Assembly: GCA_964019165.1 (NCBI GenBank)
Contig: OZ025281.1
Location: 6,729,799-6,793,798 of the forward strand
Origin: Mastigias papua
Taxonomy: Eukaryota > Cnidaria > Scyphozoa > Rhizostomeae > Mastigiidae
Direction: 5' to 3'
Length of the DNA: 64,000 nt
Shown: positions 31,041-41,649 of the stretch, one piece after another
Layout of the letters: every line of letters begins with the position of its first letter
Numbering within the stretch: position 1 is the stretch's first letter
Translations under genes and position numbers: made by a program
The notes under the pieces: model-generated
Seen by the model: only the letters and a program-made list of their open reading frames with translations
What the model was told of the DNA's origin: nothing
Database searches by the model: none

Positions 31041-31911
31041 AAGTAATAGAGAGGGCAACTCGGAAAGCTCAGTACACCAACCTAGAAATTAACGGAATGC
31101 AACTACAAACACCACGAGAAGGCAATAAGTACAAATATCTATGGGCTGAAGGGACAGTGAGTACTGTCAGGTTTTTGTGTGAACATAAGTGCAAATGTAT
31201 GGCACTGCATAGTGGTCAAAAATGGGCTGTCGTACTGGTAGGTCGTCGTAGTTCTATGGCTCTGCTTTCTGGAATGCATTGCCGAGCAGTATTAGGACCC
31301 TGCTTTCCATTACCGAGCTCCCTTAAAATAGAAGCCATAGAATGCGCTGCAATGTCAAAAATACAACACCATTTCCCAAACACCTATATTAGAGATGAGA
31401 AATTATTAGAATTCGATAAGGCACTAGCATCATTTCTACAAAGAGTCTTTGACTTAACGCACAGTACCACTGTCAAGACCATGTTTCTGAAAAAGCAATT
31501 TGGAGGAATCGGAATTCGAAAACCATCTGTTGTGTATAGAACACGTAGAATATGTCATCTTATTAAAATGCTCAATAATGACAATGAAAACATAAAGTTC
31601 ATAGCAATGAATTCTCTTGAGATTGATTTCAAAACGCGTGGAATTCTCAGCTCTGTAGATGAGAAAAACTTTCTTGGTTTTTCATGAAAGCAAATGGTCA
31701 ACTAAATACAAATATCAAAGGTGGCCTCGGCCTCATTTCTGATTGGCCTCATCTACATCGCCTCATGAATAAAGTTGGAATACAGCTTAATTGGGAAAAT
31801 ATTGACAGTAGCCTTATGAATTGTGGTAGAGTTTGTGTAAAATTCCATTACCAGCGCACTTTCAAATTAAAAGTCATTCTTGAAAAAGGACTTATTAACC
31901 TGAAATACTAG
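31041..31911 (+). pseudogene. Non-LTR retrotransposon relic, post-RT region
   Basis: The plus-strand frame starts 'QVIERATRKAQYTNLEINGM' and 'NKYKYLWAEGTV' (the 'YKYLG' region after the RT catalytic box). It continues 'KIEAIECAAMSKIQHHFPNT', 'FDKALASFLQRVFDLTHST' and 'KKQFGGIGIRKPSVVYRTRR'. After a stop at 31685-31687 the text resumes in frame 31684-31911 with 'MKANGQLNTNIKGGLGLISD'. The pattern is that of the RT-to-endonuclease linker of RLE-type elements; no catalytic RT motif remains. 5'-truncated and inactive. Confidence 0.6.
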
Positions 31912-32239
31912 AAAAGCAACTGTTCCATACTATACTATGCATGGAAAAGTACGGAAATGAGCTTTCATTATAGATAAAGGGTAATCTTGAGCAATAATTA
32001 CAATGACTGTTCCAATATCTGCATATGACATGTTTCTTGTTTCCTTGTGCTACCAAAATAGTCAAAAATACAACAGCTACTGAGGAATTAACGTCTAACA
32101 CTTTGAAGGCCTAATAGCAATGGATAATTCGGTAACCGTCAATCAGATGAACCCACAGGTGCTCTTGACAGTAATTTATAAAATACAACATAATCTACAT
32201 CCAGCTATATGACAAAAATGTTTGATGAGAAAGTGTTGC
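31912..32239. other. No recognisable feature
   Basis: Short AT-rich stretch between two retroelement relics. Confidence 0.35.
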
Positions 32240-32612
32240 CTCACAGCTTAAGGTGTTTTGATAACCTACAATTACCATAGACAAAACGTCCTTGCCTTGC
32301 AATCGATATAGTAGACAGAACAAACCAACATGTATCCACGAGCATCAGGGCGAAAAACACTACAACAAGACAACAGCCACCTCGTATGTGTAAAAACTCT
32401 ATTTCTAAAATGAAAAGTGATTCGGCCATAGGACAACACCTCATCAAAAATCCAGAATGCGCCAAAACATACTCAGACGATAACTCTCGGATAATAGGGC
32501 AAGCAAGATCGTCCTTTCATATAAGTGTTTTGGAATCAGTTTACATTAATACTCAACACCCAGTCTTGTGTAAACAAAAAGGGTTCATTTTCTCACTTGG
32601 ACTCTTCAAGTA
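32240..32612 (+). pseudogene. GIY-YIG endonuclease fragment, Penelope-like
   Basis: The clearest frame (32386-32613) reads 'SDSAIGQHLIKNPECAKTYS' and 'ARSSFHISVLESVYINTQHP' and ends 'QKGFIFSLGLF'. This is the C-terminal half of a GIY-YIG nuclease as found at the end of Penelope-like retroelement ORFs: the 'sai..Hl......C' helix, the arginine-containing strand, and the E of 'LEsvYI'. Upstream, across shifts near 32300, 'RTNQHVSTSIRAK' could be the R helix after the YIG motif. RT is absent. GIY-YIG identity is likely; Penelope origin is inferred. Confidence 0.5.
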
Positions 32613-33220
32613 AACAATGGTGAATAGGTGCTAATTGGCCAATCATAGGGCCAAACAGACGCATTATTCATCATATCACGTGCACCCGCATCTGGCTATA
32701 TATTTCGGTTCACCTTTCGGTCGTTATCCGACGTTTCATACTCTGATCAGTGTCGGACGAAAGAAAGCATTCAGTATGCTAAAAGAATGTTCCCGCTTTT
32801 CCGTGCTATAGTGAAGTTCCATAGTACCAACAGACTTTTCACATACATCATATCCTTATTGTAGCACTTTATCTTAATTGTAACATTTTATATAGTTTTT
32901 TGCAAATAGGTGGCGTAAATTAGCAACTAAAGCTATAATTTTGTAGACAACTATGAATGAAAGGATAAATAATAAAAGTAACGTAGAAATTGACCATATC
33001 CAATATCTCTATAGTTGTAGTGCAATACAGCTCTAGAAACTGTGTGGAATGGTATATCTGTATATATCGAAGATGGTTGCATGATAGAATGCTATAGATT
33101 TTGTTACGTGTGTCAGTCTCTGAATGTAGTTTTAGTGAACTGAGGGCACAAAAGCTAAGCCCAATATAGCAAATAATTCATCAAAATTGAATTTGCTACT
33201 AAGTTTAGCAAGAAATCTAC
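32613..33220. other. Non-coding, includes a hairpin downstream of the GIY-YIG relic
   Basis: At about 32719-32768 CTTTCG and CGAAAG, and inside them CCGAC and GTCGG, can pair to make a two-part hairpin whose loop contains CTGATCAG. This may be the 3' end of the Penelope-like element. No gene is seen up to the helicase exon. Confidence 0.3.
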
Positions 33221-33384
33221 CTTGTCCATTCTCCCGCATCCTTTCTCGGTGTGCCTGGTACCGATCTGCCATAGCGACCAACCAATCAGGGACTGCTTGA
33301 TTGGCTTCACACATGATATTCACCAATTTATGCGCACTGCCCCAGTCTTCCCTCGTGACAAAAGTAAGTGCAGTACCGGATCGC
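33221..33384 (-). CDS. Exon of a host DEAD-box RNA helicase (DDX43-like), partial
   Basis: The minus-strand exon of 164 nt (one base, 54 codons, one base) is bounded by acceptor TTTTACCACTAG and donor CAAG/GTAGAT. It encodes 'RSGTALTFVTREDW', then 'AHKLVNIMCEANQAVPDWL' and 'VAMADRYQAHRERMRENGQ'. In DEAD-box helicases the text after motif VI (HRIGRTGRAGR) is 'GtaltF.t..d......li.il..anQ.vP..L..ma', an exact fit. The 'MA.RY.AH..R' ending is closest, from memory, to DDX43. These enzymes unwind or remodel RNA using ATP. Upstream exons with the ATPase motifs are not found in this window. Confidence 0.65.
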
Positions 33385-33759
33385 CTAGTGGTAAAAGAAG
33401 AACGTCATATACACTCTTCTTATACAAGGATAGAGGCCATCCACAAAGTCACCTAAGCAGTTAGAGGGGCCATACCAAAAGCTTAGAGATGAGTACATGG
33501 GGGAGGAGGGATATAATAAAGTACGTATATACGAACTTTTGCTGTCTCTAGTTCAGTTTCTTAGGTTTCTTAAGGTTAATAAGTACCTCCATTCATTAGA
33601 ATATTAACTGATGAGATGCTTTGCAAAAGAACAAAGAAAAATCAAATGTCCAGGGGGTTATTTAAGCCAAAAAATAGAACGAGGGTTGATTATGCAGGTA
33701 AGGCTCGCAGAACTTCTACAGAGGAGAGGAAAGCAGACGATCCATACAAAACTCTCCAA
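33385..33759. other. Putative intron sequence
   Basis: Upstream (on the minus strand) of the helicase exon. No helicase motif or other gene was seen here. Confidence 0.35.
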
Positions 33760-34096
33760 AAACAAATCGTCGAAGTCCACAAATGCTTCCCCTATAGCAA
33801 CCCTTCCTCCGTATGGGTCCTCTTTAAACGTGAAATCGTACAGTATAACCTTAGAGTTAGGATCTCATATAATTACCAAACACTAGAACAGAATGAAGGA
33901 GAAGAAACCATTAAAATTTAGAGGAAGCATAGTACTATGGAACATACTCCCTGATGTGATGAACCTGCACAATATAGCAGTCTATATAAAAGCAGTATGG
34001 AAATACGATTGGGTCCGTATGCCGTGTGAAAGTAAGTACAATAAGACCATTTTGACAGAATCAGTTAATCAGCTTATTTTAGGCAACGATAAATAA
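33760..34096 (+). pseudogene. C-terminal relic of an APE-type non-LTR ORF2
   Basis: Plus-strand frames read 'YNLRVRISYNYQTLEQNEGE', then 'LKFRGSIVLWNILPDVMNLH' and 'YIKAVWKYDWVRMPCES'. This is the last segment of CR1/L2-type ORF2 ('YnLR', '...f.GpklWN.lP..ik', '..fk..lk.w'). It spans two frames and is 5'-truncated. Confidence 0.55.
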
Positions 34097-34111
34097 GTAT
34101 ATATAATCAAA

Positions 34112-35112
34112 TATTATTATCAACTACTATTAGAGTTGTCTTTGGCAGGCTACAGTAAAATCAAACACCGAACTACCACTAGTAACGTAGGGTGGTTGAC
34201 AGCTACTGTTGGTTGGAAATTCAATCTATAGGAAATAAAGAAAAGAAACGAAAAGGAAAAAAGAAAATTTTACAAGTAAATACTTCAGTTACAAAGAGCT
34301 ATTCTTAAAACATGTGATGCGAGTGTAATAGCCAAGATGAGCAACATTACAGATAAATCAGAAAGAATAGCCAATTTTCATTTGTGGATTGCCATTGACA
34401 TATCCATTATATTAACAAATCAGCTACATTGATATACCAGTTAATTATTATAGACATCCTATAGACCTATACAGAACGATTCAGGATAGCTTATCCCATC
34501 TTCAGTTAATAATTCAGAAAAATTATGGGGGTAACATGTGCTGTGGTATTTAAGCCTATTTCGTGCCCTTCTGAAAGCGATGGCTACCTAGGAATTTTTT
34601 CAATAAAGCTATTTGCAACCATTATAATGAGGTGAATGATAATGATAAAGGAAGAAATTGTATTTTTTCAGTAGCCCAATTTCCTAAATATCGATATCGA
34701 GATCTTTGTATATGCTCTGCTTTCAAATACTTCTGGTGCAACAGTATTGTCTGAAGGTACGCTCATATCGATGAGAAGACAAATGACATCTTGTATGTCC
34801 ATAACTATAACGTCAGGGAGATTCGTCTGTATAATTCTGTTAGTATCAGCCAGCAAATCCCATAGTACCGAGATACCTTTACCTTTGTTACTGGCTCAGG
34901 ATGGTGGTTATGCCAGTTAGGGTTGTAATAACCCAGTAACATCTGGGGGTCATACCAGTTTACGTATTGTCCACTGAAGGTATTAGTCAACTCTGTCATG
35001 GTGGATTTTGTCTTCCCTTCGTGGTAGCACTGAGCAATCAGAAATAAGGTGGTTGATTCTTTCTGACATTACATCACAAGATCTGCACCGTAGGTCAGTA
35101 CTACTGTGTCAT
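34112..35112 (-). mobile_element. RLE retrotransposon copy C1, 3' part, decayed
   Basis: Its minus-strand 3' end (CCAAAGACAACTCTAATAG) matches C2 and C4 (CCAAAGACAACTCTACTATAATAAT). Frames read, from right to left, a finger 'CRSCDVMSERINHLISDC' (about 35090-35000), 'NWHNHHPEPVTK' and the RLE core 'NLPDVIVMD', then 'CLLIDMSVPSDNTVAPEVFE' (34668-34999). In C3 the same places read ANRPDIII and LLIDMSIPTDQN, so the Arg of R-P-D is Leu here. Several shifts; inactive. It is truncated at the MITE boundary near 35113. Confidence 0.75.
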
Positions 35113-35116
35113 ATTA

Positions 35117-35389
35117 CAATGCCTGCCAAAAGTAGTTGGAACACCTACACAATTGTATTGATTTCCGACTCCTACCGCTTCTCCGTGACACCAACTAAAA
35201 TGTAAACCCCCTTCCCCTCTCAAATAATGTTGATTTGATAGGGAATACAGTAGCTTTATAAACACGCATCACTTTTGGACTTCGAGTAGCTCATGTTTAT
35301 TTCATACAACATTGTTTAATAGGGGAGGGGATGCTATAGCTTGTCTATAGCGCTAAACATAACAAGTGTTCCAAGAGCTCTGGCAATCA
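35117..35389. mobile_element. MITE copy 2 (Tc1/mariner-like), uninterrupted
   Basis: Starts TA-CAATGCCTGCCAAAAGTAG-TTGGAAC and ends GTGTTCCAAGAGCTCTGGCAA, which form imperfect inverted ends. The body matches 9567-9705 plus 13460-13576 without the gypsy element between them, so it serves as an empty site. Non-coding. Confidence 0.65.
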
Positions 35390-35867
35390 CATATGAATCT
35401 ATACCAGAAAGCCGTACAACTATGAATCTATAAGATAATACAGTTGAGGAGTTGTTTACCTACAATTGATCTTACAGTAGCAACAATGCATAATTGTCTC
35501 AAAAAAATAGGTAAACTTTAGGGTTTACAATCACGTATTGACTGTTGCATTGCAGCTGTTTTCTATTTTATTTTACTTGTAACTCAAGAAGATCAGCTAG
35601 ATCTATTATGGGGATTTAAAGCATAGGCATGGATAGATCTATTTATACACGTACTCAGATAATACACGAAGAAAATCGACTATGCCTTTAAACTTCCAAG
35701 ACATGTTTCGGCTTGGTATTCAAACAATCATCAGTTGATATGACTAAGATAACGTTACAATAAATAAGAATTTTACACTATTAATCGAATATATTAATCG
35801 AACAGAGGAATGAAGGAAACCAAAAAAGAATGAGGCGGTTAAACAACGAAAGCTAAAACTCAATGAA
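35390..35867. other. No recognisable feature
   Basis: About 480 bp between the MITE and the first microsatellite of the minus-strand array. Nothing recognised. Confidence 0.4.
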
Positions 35868-35890
35868 ATATTATTATTATTATTATTATA

Positions 35891-36414
35891 GTAGAGTTGT
35901 CTTTGGCAAGCTTGTATAGAATCAAACGCCGAGTTACAATTAGCAACCTAGGGTGAGTGAAGGGTACATGTTGGTTAGAAAGTGACTTTGATGAGGAAAG
36001 ACAAACAAAACAAGCAAACAAACAAACAAAAAAAGAAAAGAAAACAACCAAAACAGAAAAAAGAAACAAACAGTTTTCACAAGCGAGTAATTCAGATGGA
36101 AAGAGCCCTTCTCAAAACATGAGCTGTGCTATTTAAGACTATTTTTTGCACCTCTGACAGGATGGAGACCCTGGAATTTTGTCAATAAAGTCAGCTGTGC
36201 CCTTTCTTATGAGGTCAAGTGCACCAACAACTACTGGAAGTGTTTTTGTTTTTAGATGCCACATTTTCTCAATTTCAATCTCCAGATCTTTGTATTTGCT
36301 CAATTTTTCAAATACTTTTGCAGCAACATTATTGTCGGAAGGTACACTCATATCAATCAAGAGACAAATGCTGTCTTTTTTGTCCTTAACTATAATATCA
36401 GGGCGATTTGCCTG
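35891..36414 (-). mobile_element. RLE retrotransposon copy C2, 3' end only
   Basis: A 524-bp 5'-truncated family C copy. The coding part 36139-36414 reads 'LLIDMSVPSDNNVAAKVFEK' and 'LSKYKDLEIEIEKMWHL' and 'VVVGALDLIRKGTADF', the end of the RLE domain. A one-base loss near 36164 relative to C4 ruins the last residues. The 3' UTR contains A-rich AAAC repeats and ends CCAAAGACAACTCTACTATAATAAT. It is very similar to C4 at 63603, much more than to C1. Confidence 0.85.
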
Positions 36415-36484
36415 TTATTATTATTATTATTATGTTATGTCTCAGCTTTAAGTACTGGCTGATCTGATTGCAGATTGTATTTCT

Positions 36485-36523
36485 CAAGGGAGCGAGTCAT
36501 AACCTATGACCAAAGATCCCTTG
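36485..36523 (-). other. 3'-UTR stem-loop of A6
   Basis: CAAGGGA (36485-36491) pairs with TCCCTTG (36517-36523); inside, GTCAT (36496-36500) pairs with ATGAC (36506-36510) around loop AACCT. Total 39 nt. Confidence 0.82.
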
Positions 36524-36536
36524 CAGTCAGTCTCCT

Positions 36537-37800
36537 TTAGTAATCAAGTACTTTCCTCAAAATCCTGGCGGTTCCAAGTATTGTTGTTTTCTGCAGTAGT
36601 TCTATGGCTATTGAGATGTCTAGCTTCTTTATCCATTCACCCAACTTCTTTGTTATACTTCCTAATGCTCCTACAATCACAGGTACAACTATTACATTTC
36701 TCAAGTTCCATATTCTCTTGATTTCCCTTTTCAAATCTTGATATTTCTCAACCTTTTCTTTTTCCTTATGGCTAATTCTACTATCACCGGGTACAGCAAT
36801 GTCAACAATAATGCATGTTCTGTCAAGTTTATTGACAATAACTATATCAGGTCTTCTTGCCTCAATCACATGATCACATTGAATGTTAACATCCCATAGC
36901 AGTTTTATCACATTGTCTTCCATTACAGCTTTAGGGGAATGCTCATACCACTTGTCTGTCTCAAAATTATATTTCTTGTATAGGTGTTAATGTACTAGCC
37001 TTGCAACATTATCATGTCTTCGTTTAGATTCCTTTTGAGCCAACTTTTTGCATTTACTGACAATATGACAGACTGTTTCGCCTCTTTCTTCACATAGGCT
37101 ACAAAGTGGTGACTCTATTGATTTGTCAACAACTAGCTGCTTTGATAAGGTTAGTAGTATGGGTAATACTTACGGTTACAATGTGTTTAATAGCTCCATT
37201 CACCTCTTGCGTTTTGTCACGTAATTTTTTCCTATCAACGTTTTTAAACATGATATACTTATCGTCTTCTTCTTGTGTTAATAATTCTTTTACTTCTTCA
37301 ATAATCTGTAGCTCTTCGGGTGTAATTTCTACTTCCTCATTGACCTCAATTTTAACATCAGCTTCGTATCCCTCATTAATCTCACCCACAACATTTAATC
37401 TTGGTAACACTTCTTCTCGCTCATCAATGCCATCAACTTCATCATGCTGCAACACTCTCCTTTTTATGCTCTCCAATTCAACGTCCGTTAACCAACCATT
37501 TTTCCTAATGGCTCTAGCCTGATCACCCAGTCTTTGCTCAGTTGTGTTAAACACACCTCTTTCCTTGCATCCTCTGAACATCCTCTGCCGATAGCCCCTC
37601 TTTGGCACACCATTCTCGTCAAACGGTCTAGCACTATAAAATCATTCCATTACAACAATATTCATTTCTTTCGTCCACTTCATTCTAGCAGTCGCTTGAT
37701 TACGACCGGGTCTGCGCTGCTCACCCACAGAACACCTGCCGGACGAGGCACCTTCACATGAAGTTCCAGTACCATTCACGTCGTTATTTTCAATTCTGAT
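36537..37800 (-). pseudogene. A6 remnant ORF: N-terminal domain fused to CCHC/RLE
   Basis: 37126-37608 carries the Myb-like domain end ('GYRQRMFRGCKERGVFNTTE', 'QARAIRKNGWLTDVELESI') and the following coiled region. Upstream, up to about 37800, the 'GRNQATARMKW' start is readable in another frame. After the deletion the minus strand reads 'CSLCEERGETVCHIVSKC' and then, in frame 36537-36923, RLE 'EARRPDIVIVNKLDRTC' with 'IIVDIAVPGDSR' and 'KYQDLKREIKRIW'. With no RT, and with shifts, it has no enzyme activity. Confidence 0.8.
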
Positions 37801-37869
37801 ATGATTCATTTTCACTCAAAACAAGGTTTTGTGGTGATAAGGTGACACAACCACCGGTGTTTTTAATTG

Positions 37870-38098
37870 TGACACCATCACTAGGAGGGTTGCCAACCAA
37901 GGCTGAAGAGTCCCCCCTACCCATGAGACAGACTAGCCCCCGCCGGATGTCAACCCGGTATTTCGTAGTCTCGGGGAGAGCTAACAGGTACTACACCTTG
38001 CTCAAGAGTGACCTGGAGGTAATTGTGGCAAAGGGTAACCTCATTATCCCACGTCGAAACTCCACAACCGGATGCAGTTTTATGTCATACCCAGGACA
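37870..38098 (-). promoter_or_regulatory. Conserved 5' leader block of A6
   Basis: Same block, retained complete in the internally deleted copy. The hairpin has CACTCTTGAGCAAGGTG, a C to T change that can still pair as T-G. Confidence 0.7.
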
Positions 38099-38106
38099 AT
38101 TATTAT

Positions 38107-41100
38107 ATATACAAACAGCTAAATTAAGCCGATAGTTAAGACTACCAAAGTTTGTTAGTCTAGTTATTTTACAATGTACATGAGAGTCTGAGGTCCTAAT
38201 GTTCACTGTGGTTGCACCACTCCCGACAGTACTTTCCTTATAATAGATTCACTGTCCATTAGCACTGTCTTTTGCATCCCTTTCACTGTGTTCTCAATCT
38301 CAGTTTCAGTGTCTAATACGCTTTGAACAGCCTTCAATAATTTTCCAACTCTTCCTAGACATCCAATGACCAATGGGACAATTTCAACTCTGTGCCCAAC
38401 CCGATTTTCCCTCATCTCAAAAGCTAGGTGCTGGTATTTATCTAATTTCTCTTTCACCTTTGCTTCAATGTTACTTTCCTGTGGACATGCCATGTCACAA
38501 ATCCAGACTCGTTTTCTCTCCTTGTCTTCATTGTTAGATCCGGCCTTCTAGCCGAACTGCTCTGTCTCATTTTGTACTCGAAGTCCCAAACTAATTTCCC
38601 CTTATCATTCTCTAAGACTTTTCCTTTCTCCCACTTCTCTTTGTACCAAACTACATTTTCATCAATTAGTTCATATTTCTTCGCCCATGCTACAGCTATA
38701 ACCATCAGTGCTCTGTTGTGACGTCGTAAATATTCTTTGCCAGCCAACATTTGGCAACCAGCCAACAGGTGTTGAACTGTCTCCCTATAAGACCCACATA
38801 ATCTACACATGTCTCCCCCTTCTGCTATTCCTCTTGAAACTTTCCATGCTTTCGTTTCAACCATTTGCTCCTGTAAGTTCACTATTGCCGCCGTTTTCCT
38901 AGGGTCCAAGTTACACTCCAACCACATATGGCACTCCACTTCCTGCTTGCTGAACGTCTCACTTTGAAATGACTTTTGTTTATACTTCTCAATTAACGAA
39001 CTTTCGTTTCCTTTCTTCAACAGATCTTTGATCTTTTTCCAACTTTTCCTCCAGTGTCCACACTGCAGTTCTCCGTCTAATTCTATTCCTTCATCTTTAA
39101 ACTTCAATGTGTGTCCAACCTCATTTGCCATTTCCTCAGCTGTAATTTTCAATGAGTTGTAATCTTTTAATTTTTCGTGCTCCCACGCAGCTTTAATCCA
39201 TCTTCTTTCTGATACCGCCATATAGCAAGCTACCCTGATCTTAGTTTCCATATATACAGCTCTTAAAGATTTCAACCCCCTTCCTCCAACTTTTCGTTTT
39301 AAATATAGTCTCTCTTCACTTGATTGTCGCCCTAACATGCTGCTACTTCTAAGCTCTCGCTTTATCATCTGGTCTAGCTCTTCAAGCTCTCCTTTTGAAA
39401 AGGTACATACATTCATTACATAAGCCACTACAGGTATTACCTTAGTGTTAATTGCCTTAATCAAATTCTTATCGTACAGCTCTGCATTCAACAATGTACT
39501 CAATCTACTCTGCATCTCAGCTTTAACCCTTACTAGAACTTCCTTAATTTTGACTCCTTCTGCCTGCTCTACTCCCAAAAATTTGTAAACATCATTCTCA
39601 TCTGGATCTAATGCTCTCATTCTTTCGTCCAGAACCATAAGTCCATCGCCTTTAACCATCTTTCCGTGCTTAAATACTATTTCTGCACACTTTGATATCC
39701 CATAGCAAGCACTTGTGTCATTACTTGCTTGGACCAATATCTCGTTCACTGCCTCCAGTTGCTGATGACTTTCTTGATATACCTTCAGATCATCTATGAA
39801 GAGACTATGAGTTCTTTTTACTTTTCTTTCTCCTGGCGGACCCATTCTATATCCTCTAGTTTGAGACAATAAAATGCATATCGGTATCTCTGTTAAACAA
39901 CACCCAACTGGCGAGTAACTATCTCCTTGTAAGAAACCACAAGAAATGTTTATCCATCTGCTAACATACTTTTTGCTCTCGTCCCACACCTCTAACCTTG
40001 TTTTCCACTTTTTCATAAGCGCTTGCAGTACCAACCTAACATCTTCTGGAATCCCTATCCAATCAAAAACTCGCATCATCCAATCATGATGGACACTGTC
40101 ATATGCTTTCCTATAATCGTAATAAGCAACTGCAAGGTTTCTGTGATATGTTTTCACCTCTTCCATGATACAATTGTCAATAAGCAGTTGATCCACCGTA
40201 TCTAGAACCTCCTCAACGCCACCGAGTTGGCCTTCATCCCAAATTCCATTATTGCAAGCATGTTCCCTCATATACTTCCCGATTATTCCTGTGTAGATCT
40301 TGTAGGATGTATTCAAGTACGTGATTGGCCTTCGCTCCTTTACGTTACTCAGCTCATTGGTCTTCGGCAGCATTACTGTGCGTCCAGCAGGGAACCAGTC
40401 TGGTATCAAACTATGATTCTCTTTGATTCTTCGTAGCGCCCTACATAATGCTTGCTGCGCAGGTTTAAACTTTTTCCACCAGTAATTCTGTATTCAATCA
40501 ATACCAGGCGAGGACCAATTCTTTCTTTTCTTGATTATCTCAGTCAACTTCTCTTCCGTTAGATCACATTCTTTCACTTCAATACTCATTCTCTTCAATT
40601 TTCCTGCAACTTCCTCCATCCATGGTAGGGATGGCGTGACTTTCTCGGTTTCCCATAATCATCCCCAAAAAGCAACAAATTGATCAATATTGGGAATCTT
40701 CCCTGCTCGTGATTCTGATCTATTGACGTTCCTATAAAAATACCGCTCATCTTTTCTGAACAATGCGTTATTCTTCACTCTTTTTCCTTATACCATCATC
40801 TTTTCCAATTTTACTTTCATATATCGCAATTGGTCAAGCAGTTGTTCCCGGTAGGTCATCAATGCAACGGTGGTTGTTTTCTTCCGTTCAATTCTTAATT
40901 CTAGCTCCTTCAAAAATTTCTTTTCCTTCCATGAGGCTTTTCGATGCTCTATCCTGCGATGCACTTCATTACTGATCCGCGCTATCCACTTTCTCAACTC
41001 TTTCATCTCACGTTTTACTTTCCTCTCTCTTCTGTTTCCTCCCTTGGATTTAAGTTTTTCTTTGCTCACTTTTGTCTTGATACCTAAAATTGACGCTATT

Positions 41101-41525
41101 GCTTTTCCCATTGCATAAACAAAATCAGTTACTTCAGGAATATCCCTGTCCTCATTAAAATACTTTCCTAATACTCTATTTGATCTCTCAACTAATTTAT
41201 CTGGCATCTTTAGTTTTGGTACTTTAGCTCTCTCTTGTAACTCAGTAAAGTTACTTCTCTCTAATTTCTCTAATTCTGCCAGAAATATGATGTCAAGGGT
41301 CTTATCTTCTTCAGTCAGTTTATTCTCGCTTCTGTCTTGTAGATCCTCCACTTCATCAAATGTTTCTTATATCATTTCCTCTAATGTATTCATTTCTTCT
41401 TCATATGTATTTGTCCCTTGATTTCTATCACCACATTCACTTGTTCTATTAGATTATAATCCCTCTTCAAAGGGGGCCACCAGATTCCTCTTTCTAACCA
41501 GTACCAAGTTCGATATTTCCGTCTC
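38107..41525 (-). mobile_element. RLE retrotransposon D (separate family), 5'-truncated
   Basis: Spans from the truncated 5' edge at the (ATT)n of 41526 to a 3' end at 38107. Its protein is clearly related to but divergent from families A and C. It has no 5' leader block because of truncation. A 3'-UTR hairpin (AGACTA with TAGTCT at about 38146-38168) is possible. Confidence 0.85.
38203..41351 (-). pseudogene. Element D pol: RT, CCHC finger and RLE (few breaks)
   Basis: Pieces: 40788-41351 (N-terminal charged region, 'NRRERKVKREMKELRKWIAR'); a poorly open stretch 40410-40790; 38454-40409 (651 codons) with RT 'NLAVAYYDYRKAYDSVHHDW' (motif A), 'CGFLQGDSYSPV' (motif B), and 'LFIDDLKVY', i.e. 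F-I-D-D at the catalytic box. The finger 'CRLCGSYRETVQHLLAGC' and RLE start 'ARRPDLT' follow. A one-base shift near 38530-38536 moves the RLE end to frame 38203-38493, where the catalytic Asp is in 'ICDMACPQES' and 'VEIVPLVIGCLGRVGK' follows. Close to complete; at least two breaks. Confidence 0.82.
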
Positions 41526-41597
41526 TTATTATTATTATTATTATTATTTTCTATATTAAACATTGTGTTCAGGCTGGTGTTATTGCCGTCAGTTCTG

Positions 41598-41636
41598 CTA
41601 TTAGGCGAGTCATAACAAATGACCAAAGGCTAATAG
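41598..41636 (-). other. 3'-UTR stem-loop of A4
   Basis: Plus-strand reading: CTATTAG (41598-41604) pairs with CTAATAG (41630-41636); inside, GTCAT (41609-41613) pairs with ATGAC (41619-41623) around loop AACAA. Total 39 nt. Confidence 0.8.
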
Positions 41637-41649
41637 AGTTTGCTCTCTC

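Larger units (their letters stand above)
36434..38098 (-). mobile_element. RLE retrotransposon copy A6, internally deleted
   Basis: Both ends are present: the shared 5' leader block (about 37870-38098) and the 3' UTR with its stem-loop (36485-36523). The whole RT region, roughly 2 kb, is missing. The N-terminal part ends 'HTTNLIKAAS' and joins at about 37130 to 'VDKSIESPLCSLCEERG', the zinc finger. It could be a non-autonomous derivative that retains the cis signals. Confidence 0.85.

Noticed and set aside
37842..38135. Plus-strand ORFs of 80-121 codons in each leader as real genes
   Set aside because: They are antisense to the element leader and recur only because the leader recurs. Kept as an observation, not as coding features.
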